A stretch of 64,000 nucleotides of DNA, from assembly GCA_013397865.1 (NCBI GenBank), contig VZTI01003402.1, positions 248,001-312,000 of the forward strand, read 5' to 3'. Under the pieces are notes generated by a model that was not told the DNA's origin, did not search any database, and saw nothing but the letters and a program-made list of their open reading frames with translations. The DNA is from Struthidea cinerea. Taxonomy: Eukaryota; Chordata; Aves; Passeriformes; Corcoracidae. The position numbers and the translations under genes are program-made. Shown piece after piece: positions 41,201 to 49,500 of the stretch; the stretch's first letter is position 1; each line of letters starts with the position of its first letter.

Positions 41201-44200
41201 CCTTCAGCAAATATGTTCTCACCTCAGCTGTAAGTATATTCGAATATTCTTATATTTTAAAATACTTTTAATTCATAGCTGGAATAGGATTTTTTTTTAA
41301 ACTAGTATTTTTCTTAAACTATATGTGGTAAATAATTCAACAAACCATTCAAGTTGTACATGGAGAAGCGATATGAGAAGTTGGCAAGATTGGTTTCCTG
41401 GCGGAGAGGTGACCTCTTCACTGGTGCCATAGGCTTGTCTGCATCCAAACTCTGAAACAGATCAAAAAAAAGCAAAATAAAATTTGACAAGGAATTGGAC
41501 AAGTAAATCTTTAAGATGAATGAGAATTAATTTTCTCTAAGAGAAATTTTTCAAAAATTACTATTATATATAAAAACACCCCTCTTTTTCAGGCTTTAGA
41601 CTGAAAACATACATCATCATATCACAGAGATTTAACTTCAGGTATGCAGTGAAGAAGAGGTGTTAAACACATTCTGTTTTTTTCAGAATCAAAAGGAGAG
41701 AAGCATTTTCCAAAAGCTTTTTTGAGTGGTGTTACACACTAGGTCATTTTGAAACAGACAGCTGACTTACCCGTAACTATTTCTCTGCAGCAAACTGCAC
41801 AAGTATCTGAACACATTCAAACTGGGATAAGAGTCTAAGATATGGTCTAAGACATCCACCATTAGCTTATGAGCATAATCATAGCATAAGCAGATAAACA
41901 CATTCAATGAAGAATCCTATTTTATTAACAGGGATTTAAATTCACTAAATTCAGAATTTTTTTCATTAGTCTTTCCTGTGAATAACATTAAGTTATGAAA
42001 ACCAATCCCAGCCACTTTATGTAGCACATATTTTTTTTTAGACAAACTAGCATAGGTTAAAAAATGGAACTCTTTCTAACCAATACACTCAATTGTTATG
42101 TTATGATGGCTAATATGGGTATAATACTATAATAAATACCAGGATTTTTGTAAGTAGCAAGCAGTAGGGCACTGTGATCCAGCTGCTGACCCAAGGGGTA
42201 CATGACAGGGTCAGGAGCTGCTGCCCCTGAAGTGGAACGTGTTACATGGGGAATCCAGCTCTTGCTGTCACTGAAGCTCAACAGGCCTGCAGAACATCTG
42301 AAATTAGGCAATGCCTGTACTGATAGAGAGTTCCTGAAGACATGCCTGCCTGAAGGAGAAGCGTCTTCTATTTCCAACAGAATAAAGTTTCTCACCTAAA
42401 CTTTTTACGTTCATTTTCTACATCTTTACTCAAGCCTTCATTAAAAAAATCAAATGCACTATTTTTCCCCCCTAATATTTATTCTTCCTGAGCTCCCTTC
42501 TCTCCTCAGCTTGGCTTGGACTTAAAAAAAAAATTAAAATCAGCAAGTCAATCATCCCCTATGAGAAGACAGTGATGAAGCCTTGTCTTCCATCAGGTGG
42601 AAAAAACTCTCACCTCTAGTAGCTCTGATGAAGATTATGTGTTGTTCCAGACAGAAAAGCTGGGGGGTAAAAAAAATCTATAATCCTAGAGACATCAGTG
42701 AAACTGGAAACAAAAGAGGCAAGTTAGGCCCCGTTCCTTCAGACTGAACCCACAGACTGCTACAAAAGATTTCCTGTGAAGCAAATACATTCTGGTTAAA
42801 AGCACCTCAACTGTGTTTTAATGGCTTTAATAAAGTTGAGATCATTGGACACACGTGTGATGTGCTCTCACTATTATCTGTGCACATTCTCCATAACACA
42901 TTAGATTGCTAAACCAGCAGTTTGGAGAATTGCTAGAAACTGCAACAGCACCAAAAGCTTAATTCTAAATAATCATGAGAAGCAAGGTAAATTTTTTTCA
43001 TTTAACCTGCACCATACAGCAGGATAACTTAAGCAGGATAAATGTTAAGACACCCTACATCATCACCAAACATTGCTCACATATGCTGCAGATTTTGTGA
43101 CTTCATTTTATAATGCTTTTGTTAGACCAAGAGCTAAAGAGGGGTAGTGAACTCAAATGATTCCCATGGGCATTTTAACAATTTCAGATCTTTTAAAAAG
43201 CTCTCACATCTATCTGGGTCTTACTTCCTATCTCCTCAAAATAAACATTTAGGAATTCTAAAAAGAAGTTAAAGATCTCAGGGACAAAAACCTTTCCTCC
43301 TAGTGCTTCTGAAGTCCAGCTGATAAATAGCAAAAAATGCTGAAACTACAGGAGAATGCACTTTGGATCTCATTAACTCTAATCACCTCCCTTTATTAGG
43401 ACTTCGTTGGAACAGCCCCATCAAGACTTGATGATTGTCCAAATAAATGAACTGAGACACAACCAACTCCTTATAAGTAGTCTGTATAAACTAACTTGTT
43501 TATACAGAACAGTATGAGGTCACTCAAAGTTTTGGGGGAAATGTCATTCCTCAGTAGTTGCGAAAGATAGAAGGGCAACTGTCAGGCTATGCTGCAGACT
43601 GTCTTGAACAGCAATACGAAGGTAAGAAACAAATAATGTGGCTCCTACCATTAAGTACCTGTTAGTAGGTTTTAAGAAATTTGCATGGATCAACAACAAA
43701 CTGAGACATCATCCTGACGTCTGCATGTCAATAGCATAGCTGTAAGCCCCAAGCATACTTATATTTCTAGGCTGCTCATACCTTAAAAAAAAAGGGGCAG
43801 AGAACAAAGGGTCTAAGACCATTGAACTGTTATGTTATGATGGCTAATATGATGGCTATAATAAATACCAGGATTTTTGTAAGTAGCAGGCAGTAGGGCA
43901 CTGTGATCCAGATGCTGACCCAAGGGTCAGGAGCTGCTGCCCCTGGAGTGGAATGTGTTACATGGGGAATCTTGCTGTCACTGAAGCTCAACAGGTCTAC
44001 AGAACATCTGAAATTAAGCAATGCTTAATGGGTCTAAGACCCATTGTGCTCCTCTGTGAATATCCTCACTCATGGCGATTTACAAAGCCTACGCCTTCAA
44101 AATGGTTCACACCATTAAAAACCCTTCAAAGTTAAGTTAAAAACCAGCAAGAATTAGTATATACAGATTCATGTCACACTCCTCCATTAATCTCAGAAGG

Positions 44201-45217
44201 CAGGATTCTTTATTGCCCTGCGTGTATGAGCTCAGAGAAAAAAAAGTCTCCTATAGTGCTATACATTTAGAACTTGCTGGGAGAGACAGGAACAGAGATG
44301 AGCCTGAATTTGAAATCCTGTTACATGATTAGCTCAATTTTCCTTCAGTCTTTGGGTAAGATGAAGATGAGAAGAACTGCCTCTTCTCTAGCTTAATGAA
44401 ACTTCAGTTATCACACCTTTGTTTAATTCTACAAGACAAACTGAGAAGTTTAAATATGTTATTCAGGAAGGTCAGTTCACAGCTGAAAAACCCCCTGCAG
44501 GCAGTCACAGAGGAATGGCCTATCACCCCAGGAGTGCAGCATAGCGTGCAAAATGTGGTATCTGCTTGTGAAGCAAAGGAAAAGCACTAGAAAGAAGGAA
44601 GGACCAAAGGATGTCCTATCAGCTGCTTCTCTGATGCAGGAAGGGTACAATGGTGAGTCCTTTAGGGTGTATCAGGGTATCTTATTATGTCATCAGTGGC
44701 AACAATCACAGTTTTTTCTTACTGCTGTTCAGGTGCAGCAAATAAATGCTGTCACAGCCAGACGGTGTCAAACCACATGTTTTGAGACACAGCCTATCTC
44801 TTGTCAGCTAAAGTCTGTGTTTCTCTATATACACAAGGACAAAATACCAATTCTGTAATTCTTGGAAAGAACTACACCCTTTGGGATAGGTCAAACTAGC
44901 AGGTTGTGCAAAATGAATTTAACAACCTCAAGATGGGGAAAACAAGCCAATATATAAGCCTTTAAAGATTACTGAACTGGTCACAGGCTACAGTCTGCCT
45001 TGCTGCAAGTGGCAGTGCTAAGCAGTTAGCATCCAGCTGAAAAGAAACATAATACTAACAAAAAATTATTCCATGAGATGACTGAAACCCCCCTCACCTG
45101 TGTGAGTTTGTCCAGTTCACCCAGCCACGCCCCAAACATCTTGTCGAGATCCTGATCTTCCTTATCACTATCTTCTTCTGCACCATGGTCAAGCTCTTCA
45201 TCTGACAATTGTTCCAT
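2148..45217 (-). CDS. RAPH1: RAPH1 (lamellipodin), spliced coding region, residues 1-596, 3' end outside window
   Basis: Lamellipodin is a Mig10/RIAM/lamellipodin (MRL) adaptor. It binds Ras-family GTPases and phosphoinositides at the leading edge and, through a proline-rich tail, recruits Ena/VASP and Scar/WAVE-linked proteins to drive lamellipodial actin assembly. Twelve exons joined at GT-AG sites give 1788 nt in one open frame of 596 codons. Order: acidic N-terminus with a talin-binding helix (about 23-42), a second helix (76-100), Ser-rich linker (101-248), coiled-coil segment (249-274), RA domain (about 272-360), PH domain (about 402-508), Ser-rich post-PH segment (509-596). The domain order and the residues around DKMFGAWLGELDKL match vertebrate RAPH1; the paralogue APBB1IP (RIAM) is more divergent and less likely. 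The proline-rich C-terminal half and stop codon are absent and should lie left of position 1. Phases run 0,1,0,0,1,0,0,0,0,0,1,0. Confidence 0.96.
2291..3886. other. RAPH1: RAPH1 intron between coding exons 11 and 12
   Basis: AT-rich, except for a GC-richer block at about 2580-2960 that carries a 162-codon open frame on the opposite strand (2539-3027). That frame resembles no known family and lacks domain features. Nothing else is recognised. Confidence 0.7.
3887..4007 (-). CDS. RAPH1: RAPH1 coding exon 11 (residues 509-549), post-PH segment
   Basis: The 121-nt exon begins YGKQLYMNYQEALKRTESAY (509-528) and continues DWTSLSSSSIKSGSSSSSLP, ending with the first base of codon 549. Tyr509, 514, 517 and 528 lie in acidic or amide-rich contexts; lamellipodin is a known Abl-family substrate, so some may be phospho-sites (inference). 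Two Ser runs mark the shift to disorder. The acceptor is TTGCTTAG/TACGGG and the donor CCAG/GTAACA. Confidence 0.95.
4614..4712 (-). CDS. RAPH1: RAPH1 coding exon 10 (residues 476-508), C-terminal helix of PH domain
   Basis: The 99-nt exon encodes HPQIQKKSQYIKYLCCDDVR, then TLHQWINGIRIAK. Trp500 in HQWINGIRIAK is the near-invariant tryptophan of the PH C-terminal helix, and the KYLCCDD strand precedes it. The acceptor is TTTTTTGCAG/CATCCT and the donor GCTAAG/GTAACC. Phase 0-0. The domain ends essentially at this exon boundary. Confidence 0.96.
4713..7447. other. RAPH1: RAPH1 intron between coding exons 9 and 10
   Basis: Unremarkable AT-rich intron without recognisable repeats, RNA genes or additional exons. 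The 606-bp intron on its 3' side (4008-4613) is likewise empty. Confidence 0.7.
7448..7558 (-). CDS. RAPH1: RAPH1 coding exon 9 (residues 439-475), middle of PH domain
   Basis: The 111-nt exon encodes VSRDLVCFLQLDHVSVYYGQ, then DYRNKYKAPTDYCLVLK. These are the central strands of the PH domain, with DLVCFLQLDHV and the YKAPTDYCLVLK strand characteristic of the MRL/Grb7 type. The acceptor is TTTAATAG/GTCTCA, with a weak pyrimidine tract, and the donor CTAAAG/GTAACA. Phase 0-0. Confidence 0.95.
8692..8835 (-). CDS. RAPH1: RAPH1 coding exon 8 (residues 391-438), first half of PH domain
   Basis: The 144-nt exon begins ECFCGSSVTVPEIEGVLWLK. The PH domain starts near residue 402: the first strand IEGVLWLK (403-410), the basic loop EDGKKSWKKR (411-420) and the second and third strands YFLLRASGIYYVPKGK (421-436). 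Lys414, Lys415, Lys418, Lys419 and Arg420 form the K-x-W-K-K-R patch expected to contact phosphoinositides (PI(3,4)P2 in lamellipodin). The acceptor is TTGGCAG/GAATGC and the donor GCGAAG/GTATGC. Phase 0-0. Confidence 0.96.
10251..10316 (-). CDS. RAPH1: RAPH1 coding exon 7 (residues 369-390), RA-PH linker
   Basis: A small 66-nt exon encoding 22 residues (NYLLGKKETSEMADRNKEVL, then LE). It is a charged linker between the RA and PH domains, phase 0 at both ends. The acceptor is GTTACAG/AACTAT and the donor CTAGAG/GTAAGA. Both sites are strong and the residues fit the family between KNPQ and the ECFCGSS start of the PH exon. Confidence 0.94.
11971..12092 (-). CDS. RAPH1: RAPH1 coding exon 6 (residues 328-368), end of RA domain
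   Basis: The 122-nt exon completes Glu-328 and encodes RIFEDHENLVENLLNWTRDS followed by QNKLMFVERIEKYALFKNPQ. The ERxFEDHExLVENLL stretch is an RA-PH junction hallmark of the Grb7/MRL families and links the RA domain to the PH domain as one structural unit. The acceptor is CTCCAG/AAAGGA and the donor CCACAG/GTAAGC. Phase 1 in, phase 0 out. Confidence 0.96.
12728..12823. repeat. Direct repeat plus two palindromes
   Basis: A 21-bp unit starting TTTGGTTCTCAGTC occurs at 12728-12748 and exactly again at 12758-12778 (period 30). The second copy runs into an inverted repeat: AGTCAAAGCTC (12768-12778), one G, then GAGCTTTGACT (12780-12790), an 11-bp perfect stem. Nineteen bases later comes the perfect 14-bp palindrome ACTAGTGCACTAGT (12810-12823). 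All lie in the intron between coding exons 5 and 6. Confidence 0.85.
14296..14455 (-). CDS. RAPH1: RAPH1 coding exon 5 (residues 275-328), first part of RA domain
   Basis: The 160-nt exon begins LVIRVHMSDDSSKTMMVDER and runs through the RA domain, a ubiquitin-like fold that binds active Ras/Rap GTPases. The first strand (LVIRVHM), the turn with SDDSSKT, the helix region RQTVRQVLDNLMDKS and the DWSLVET motif typical of RA domains are all visible. The acceptor is AACAG/TTGGTG and the donor ATGG/GTAAGT. It ends after the first base of codon 328 (Glu), completed by the next exon. Confidence 0.96.
14456..15802. other. RAPH1: RAPH1 intron between coding exons 4 and 5
   Basis: AT-rich intron with an A-run near 15757-15767 that includes part of the 5'-side flank of exon 4 on the plus strand. 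No repeat family, RNA gene or extra exon was recognised. Confidence 0.65.
15803..15880 (-). CDS. RAPH1: RAPH1 coding exon 4 (residues 249-274), coiled-coil segment before the RA domain
   Basis: A 78-nt, phase 0-0 exon encoding 26 residues (EEQAAKLKAEKIRVALEKIK, then EAQVKK). It is all helix-formers with alternating Lys/Glu and Ala/Leu/Ile/Val positions, the short coiled coil preceding the RA domain in MRL proteins. The acceptor is CCCTAG/GAGGAA with a short pyrimidine tract and the donor AAAAAG/GTAAGT, close to consensus. It lies 24 kb from the previous exon. Because it is in phase at both ends, skipping it would keep the frame. Confidence 0.95.
17498..17647 (+). mobile_element. CR1 LINE fragment, 3' region
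   Basis: The stretch from CAAGCCTGACAGAGCTCAAG through GGACTCAATGATCCTTCTAG and GTCCCTTCCAAC to the terminal ATTCTGTGA follows the 3' end of avian CR1 retrotransposons in plus orientation, ending in the typical ATTCTGTG-like tail. It is 5'-truncated, as most CR1 copies are, and lies in the long intron between coding exons 3 and 4, antisense to RAPH1. Confidence 0.85.
28982..29020. repeat. Hairpin next to an A15 run
   Basis: TTCAGATATT (28982-28991), AA, AATATCTGAA (28994-29003) form a perfect 10-bp inverted repeat with a 2-nt spacer. An uninterrupted A15 run starts two bases later (29006-29020). It may be a decayed poly-A end of a retroelement, but no element body is recognisable upstream. 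Confidence 0.7.
30899..31090 (+). mobile_element. CR1 LINE fragment, internal 3' portion
   Basis: The segment GGGATTGTTTAACCCAGCAA, then AAGAGGCTCAGGGGATACCT, CTCTCTACAACCACCT and AAGTTGCATCAGAGGAGGTT matches the well-known CR1 run (GGTTGTTTAGCCTGGAGAA-like, then CTCAGGGGAGACCT-like) upstream of the 3' UTR tail. It is diverged, suggesting an old copy. The 3' tail is missing and the sequence then loses similarity. Confidence 0.8.
31206..31303 (-). mobile_element. CR1 LINE fragment, 3' end, inverted relative to its neighbour
   Basis: AGAATCACAGTGTGGGTAAG, then GCTGGAAGGGACCACAGTTG, CATCTGGTTCAACCTCCCTT and CTCAAGCAGGGTCATCCTAG is the reverse complement of a CR1 3' end, so the element lies on the minus strand. 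It sits about 115 bp from another CR1 piece in the opposite orientation. Confidence 0.82.
34124..34191. repeat. TA microsatellite followed by a 21-bp x2 minisatellite
   Basis: A (TA)n stretch runs into two exact, abutting copies of a 21-bp unit (starting TGTACTTGTTATAC) at 34150-34170 and 34171-34191. It lies in the long intron 3 and is probably length-variable between individuals. Confidence 0.85.
40019..40536 (-). CDS. RAPH1: RAPH1 coding exon 3 (residues 76-248), second talin-type helix and Ser-rich linker
   Basis: This is the largest coding exon here (518 nt). It completes Glu-76, then encodes 172 residues. Residues 76-100 (GETVDLDALMADLCSIEQEL at the core) are highly conserved and resemble the second talin-binding helix of MRL proteins. 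Residues 101-150 are low-complexity and basic (SRPSTKHGSVKGLSSSS) and look the least constrained. From about 158 the sequence is recognisable again: a conserved helix with SLDDITAQLEKASLSMDEAA, then HRRTASAGTVSDAELRSIS, a serine run and SLDIDKVTRPQELDL. The acceptor is TTGCAG/AAGCCC and the donor ACTGAG/GTAGGG; reading past the donor adds VGCD and then a stop. The many Ser residues in basic contexts are plausible kinase targets (inference). Confidence 0.96.
41346..41451 (-). CDS. RAPH1: RAPH1 coding exon 2 (residues 41-76, first base of codon 76)
   Basis: The 106-nt exon begins SLDADKPMAPVKRSPLRQET and ends YNLN plus the first base of the Glu-76 codon. The acceptor is TTTCAG/AGTTTG and the donor AATG/GTTTGT, a weak but canonical GT site. 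The segment joins the two N-terminal helices and carries a basic patch (VKRSPLRQ) and the conserved NFSYRFSMYNLN stretch that vertebrate lamellipodins share. The frame continues uninterrupted from the preceding exon (phase 0 in, phase 1 out). Confidence 0.95.
42094..42400. repeat. Dispersed duplicate, copy 1 (longer copy)
   Basis: From 42094 (TGTTATGTTATGATGGCTAA) to about 42315 this matches 43828-44026, including ATACCAGGATTTTTGTAAGT, GTCAGGAGCTGCTGCCCCTG and CACTGAAGCTCAACAGG. Copy 1 continues past the shared block to an AATAAA at 42381-42386, so it may be the fuller element. A TG start and a CA near 42394 recall a solo LTR of about 300 bp, but I see no matching target-site duplication at those ends. 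The family is not recognised. Confidence 0.6.
43809..44046. repeat. Dispersed duplicate, copy 2, bounded by a 16/17-bp direct repeat
   Basis: The core 43828-44026 matches copy 1 in the same orientation with several indels and substitutions. It is bounded by GGGTCTAAGACCATTG at 43809-43824 and GGGTCTAAGACCCATTG at 44030-44046, identical except for one extra C. That is the size and placement of a target-site duplication, suggesting copy 2 was inserted by a retrotransposition-like event and is truncated relative to copy 1. The flanks of copy 1 lack these sequences. Confidence 0.6.
45098..45217 (-). CDS. RAPH1: RAPH1 coding exon 1 (residues 1-40), contains the start codon
   Basis: The 120-nt exon encodes 40 residues starting MEQLSDEELDHG and ending GELDKLTQ. 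The ATG occupies the first three bases of the exon (45217-45215), directly after a T-rich acceptor ending CAG, so all the untranslated leader comes from upstream exons. The donor is CAG/GTGAGG at 45097. Residues 4-26 are strongly acidic; residues 23-40 form the amphipathic helix DKMFGAWLGELDKL, which in MRL proteins binds talin. The start matches the known lamellipodin N-terminus, and no upstream in-frame ATG is contiguous with it. Phase 0 at the 3' end. Confidence 0.96.
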
Positions 45218-46504
45218 CTGGAAAAAAAAAAAAAGTTTGATACTCAAACTTTCTTATCAGTGTCTAAGAAAACTGGTGTCAGCTACTATGCTTCTGAAAG
45301 TGTTCCTAAATCAAAGCAAATGTTCATCCATAAGCTTCATAAAAACTACTGCTTAATAGGAAAGACTTAGTATGGAAGTTGCAATGGATAATCACAAAGC
45401 CATTTTTGCAGCTCACTTTTGTCAGAAAGATGCAGAAAAAGATTAAGAACAGCGTTCACAATATTTAATATACCACCAGAAATTCATGCTAACCTTGCAT
45501 GTGCCTTCATTGCCAGCTATTGTTGGCAAAACCTATTGACATTACATTAGAAAAATCCAACTCTTGTCCAAGGAATTCAGCTGACCACAGTTAAGCAATA
45601 CCATTCAACCACAGGAAGTGCAGTCTCACTGCACTGCAAATAGATCACTCTACAAATCTGTAAACAGAAATGCTTAAATGGGCCATAGAAAATGTCAGCA
45701 ATACATCCCCTGAGACAGTTCAAATCTTGGACACTGACCAGATCCCTTCCGTGATACTGCACAATTTTTATTCAACAAAGGAACTCCTCTCTGGAAGCAA
45801 AGAATCACCGTAACATCTCTCAGCTCCTCCTTCATTCGACAAATTTGTGACCAAGATAAAGACAATGGTCTCCAAAGTTTATCTGTTATTATCTCAAAGG
45901 AAAAAAACCTTTTGTTTAAATCTCTTTTCCAAACATGTCCTCCAGCCCCTTTTATGGAGCTGAGACATACACGCCTTTTTATGTACACCCATACTGGTAA
46001 AGACAGGATCTGGTTCAGAAAGAGAATTTACGTACTTGCTGGGGGGCAACAATCTAGGTAACAACTTGGAAGCAATCAGGCAGTACAGAAGGGTGAATTT
46101 CAGAGATTTCCTAGAGAACGTCCAGAAACACATGAGAACAGATCCCCAGCAAGAGCTACACAAAAAAATAAATGATGAGTTGTACAGCTTGATTTAGTCA
46201 AGTCATGGGCTGCACAGTGACTTGCTACATAGCTTTCTGAAAGCACCAGTTTACATTTTGTAGATTTAAAAATGAACTAAGGGCTAGTCTTCAGGAAAAG
46301 ACAAATCTTGGTCTGAAAGACATCAATGTCCAACATCACACAGTCAAACTGATAAGGGATTTTAAGAAAAATGATTAAGGTATCTCAGAGAAAAAACTGC
46401 TCAATCCACTCTGCATTTTATGACAGTTTTCATGCAAAAACCCCCCTCCAAGATTTAAAAATAGTCTTTCCTTATATCTATATATTGCTTTTATTTAATT
46501 TTAC

Positions 46505-46549
46505 CTTGATAAAATAGGTCAGAGGAGGCTTCGGAGGTGATCCGTAATT
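46505..46549 (-). other. RAPH1: Candidate 5' untranslated leader exon of RAPH1
   Basis: Because the start codon opens its exon, at least one upstream leader exon must exist. On the minus strand 46549-46505 is bounded by an acceptor-like GACCGCAG and the donor ATCAAG/GTAAAA. Spliced to 45217 it would put AAG before ATGG, giving A at -3 and G at +4, a favourable initiation context. The 45 nt carry CpGs that are otherwise rare nearby. A longer exon reaching about 46640 is possible; it would include a short upstream ORF (ATG at 46579-46577) ending in TGA at 46558-46556, in frame with the main start. No transcript evidence is available here. Confidence 0.35.
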
Positions 46550-49500
46550 CTGCGGTCAGCAGAAGCCAACGTGTCCCATGGATGTAAGATACTGCTATCC
46601 GGTTGCTTTAGGCAAAGCTGCTTCCGTTTACTGCCTGAGCTTCTACTTTTGTGGGAGAGCACAATGCATATGCCTACCTTAAAAGAGGTGATAATATTAA
46701 AGCTAACTTGTCATGGCACACTGCTCTGCACAAACACTGAAAAGATTAAATTCACCATCTGAATCTCCTTTCTTCCAACACTTGCTTTGAGTCCTGCACT
46801 CTAAGGAATGAAAGGAAGCGCTTCCTAAAATCTGAGGGTGATGATGAAATTAAAAAAAACACCCAATATGCTTATATAATATTGCTGCATCCTTCCACCA
46901 AGACTGCACCAGTTTTTATATTCTGTAAGTCAGGCATGCCTTCCCCTGCAAGATTCCTCTCCATGATGCCTCCTGCAAGTCCTCCCACATACAAAACTGA
47001 AGACGGCATGGCAGCAGCAACTCATATTCTGCCTGAACTTCAGCAAAGCAAACTTAAGCTGTATTCCGCTTTTATCCCCCTTTAAAGCTTTGCCTTACTA
47101 CTTCTTAGGCTTTTATACAGACCAGAAATACTGCAAACTCAAGACAAAACATGTTATACTTAAGGTGACATGGTCAATCTGCTGTAAAAGTGCTCACATT
47201 TGACAACATAGCATTTCTCAATGTCTAGATACACTTGAAGAAACGAATTTTTATTTGAAGGCTACAGGAAGCTATTAAAAGGGTGCCTTACAAAATATGA
47301 CTATAAACTGGCAAATCGAATAATTTGAAACTGTGATATAAACCACTTAGAGGTCAGTATTTACAGATACTTTACACTGCTAGTCTTTCCCTCTTTGAGC
47401 TGTTTTAGACACTCTCGTTAGATGGGCTTGTTTTGCAGTGCATTCATTGCACGGCACTGTTCATAACTCACCCTTTCATTAAGAGAGAAGCTTGCTCTTT
47501 TTACTAATATTTCTGAGGATCTAAGCCATGGAAAGCATTCTCAATTTCCCATAAACTGTTACTTTAGCTATTTTAACTTGGCATCAAGAGACACTGCTTT
47601 GGTTCCAGTTACTCTGAAGACAGAACTAGCAGCCTAAAGAAAACTTTTACAAGTGAAGTACTGTTGTGTCAGCATGTCTGGCACTAAACCCTGTAGTATT
47701 TGCCAGCTCCTTGTAGTCCCCACCCAAACTTCCTAACGTCAGCTGCATTTCCTATGAGCCTGTCAACATTTACTTGCAAAAGGCACACAGAGGTTAGTGT
47801 CTCACTTCAGAAACAGCTAATATTAAGTTGTGAGTTCTGTAAGACGCAATCTGTCTTAGTACAAGTTCCACAACTGGGAGATATCCCAAAGGACATTAAT
47901 TAAAGAATTAATTCAACAAATTAAGGCAGAGACAAAAATGCTCAGAAAGCAGTATATGAACTTCTGGGCATAAGAACAAAATATTAACCACTTCAAACAA
48001 GAGTGCACATTCCAATTAAAAACTTCATATTTTCCTTCTTACAACCATTTTTTTCTCACTGTTGTTGATCACAGCAACCATGCACTGTACTTCAGCACAT
48101 TATGACCTAAGTGGGAGTTATCACACCTTTCTAACGATAAAACATCTTTATTTATAACAAGAAAGAAAACCAGCATACGGGGTGAGGGGTTGTGTGTGTT
48201 TTGCTTAGTTGGGTTGGGGTTTTTTTGTTAAAGGAGTAATTTAGAACTGAATTAGATGTAAAAAATGGAAGAAGGATAATCGTTCTGATGTGATCCCATA
48301 AAATAAGCCACTTACACTCCTAAAACATTTGCAGGGGAGCAGATTTTAAATAGTTTTTATTTCTGCCTAGCTCATACCAGATGACATGCCAAAGTAACTT
48401 CAGCATTCAAGTTATTTTTTCAGCGCTTCACCTTCTATTCTGTTCAAGTGTATGTCGGAGCAGAACATAAAGAAAATGAGCAGTGTTATTCTGGGATACC
48501 TCAATAAAATACGCTATCAACGCAGTATATGGGAGTGAGGCTTCCTGCACTAAAGCGTGGTCTATGTGCCATTTAATTATCCGCTATGGACTGCGACAGT
48601 CTATTCTATCTGTCTGAAACGCTATTTAAACAGGCAGACTCATAATTACTCCAAGTTAACTATCTAGTTTCCAAAACAATTCATTAGATTTCACCTTTAA
48701 ATGCATGAAGCACAGTATTCTAATATTAGTTTATGAAAAATTATGAAGGCTTTTGTTAGAAGTTACCAGTTGTAACAGTTAATCATAACCTACTATTTTA
48801 AATTACACTGTAAAGAAAAAACCTCACCAATACTTTAGGGGGAAAAAGAGGAACATTTACTCTTTCAAGATGATTTTTATATTCGTAGTATGCCAGGACA
48901 AGCATGAGATATTAAAACAAACAAGGAAAAATGGAAAGCCCAAGAACAATGCTTCAAATATACCATTTCAACATTTTCAAGAAAAGACACCACCACAGAA
49001 TTCTGAAACTAAGAAAGAGCTGTCATTTGAAAGCAACACCTTCGGGACAGAGTTAAATTACAATCAGAAGTGTAAATTCAGTGTCTTTCACTGAGACGCT
49101 AGCATGAGGGAAGTGTCTTGCACTGAGACCCTATCCTGCACACCTGTATGTTGAGACAGTAGTTCCTACCTTAAATCAAGCAACTTGATTGAGACAAATG
49201 AAATTTTTATCATATTAACAATACCGCTTTATAAAGAAAACACTCTGCACTGAAAAAAGCAGTTGTAAAATAATTATTTGCAGGTTTTATACCACAATTC
49301 ATCGATGATGCAAAGATTATAAGAGAAAGAAAAATAGAATTCTGAGTTGAACTGGAAACACCAATGTGCATAAAGGGTCAGCAACAAGAATATGTTTATT
49401 CACTATAATTTCAGAAGCACTGTAATAAGAATTTTGAACTAGAGATGCTTAAGTATGTTCAGAACCAACTGAGAGCATAAAACCCCAAAATTAAAATATA

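Larger units (their letters stand above)
41452..45097. other. RAPH1: RAPH1 intron between coding exons 1 and 2
   Basis: This 3.6-kb intron contains both copies of the 200-bp dispersed duplicate (42.1 and 43.8 kb). The rest is AT-rich and featureless. The 809-bp intron 40537-41345 on its 3' side holds nothing recognisable. Confidence 0.7.

Noticed and set aside
42096..42395. Opposing open frames (about 99 and 65 codons) in the first dispersed duplicate
   Set aside because: The corresponding frames in the second copy are disrupted by indels, which argues against coding function; the repeat explains both.
46882..47085. Pro/Ser-rich plus-strand open frame
   Set aside because: Considered as a possible exon of a neighbouring gene, but there are no flanking splice signals or recognisable family, and it is short enough to be chance.
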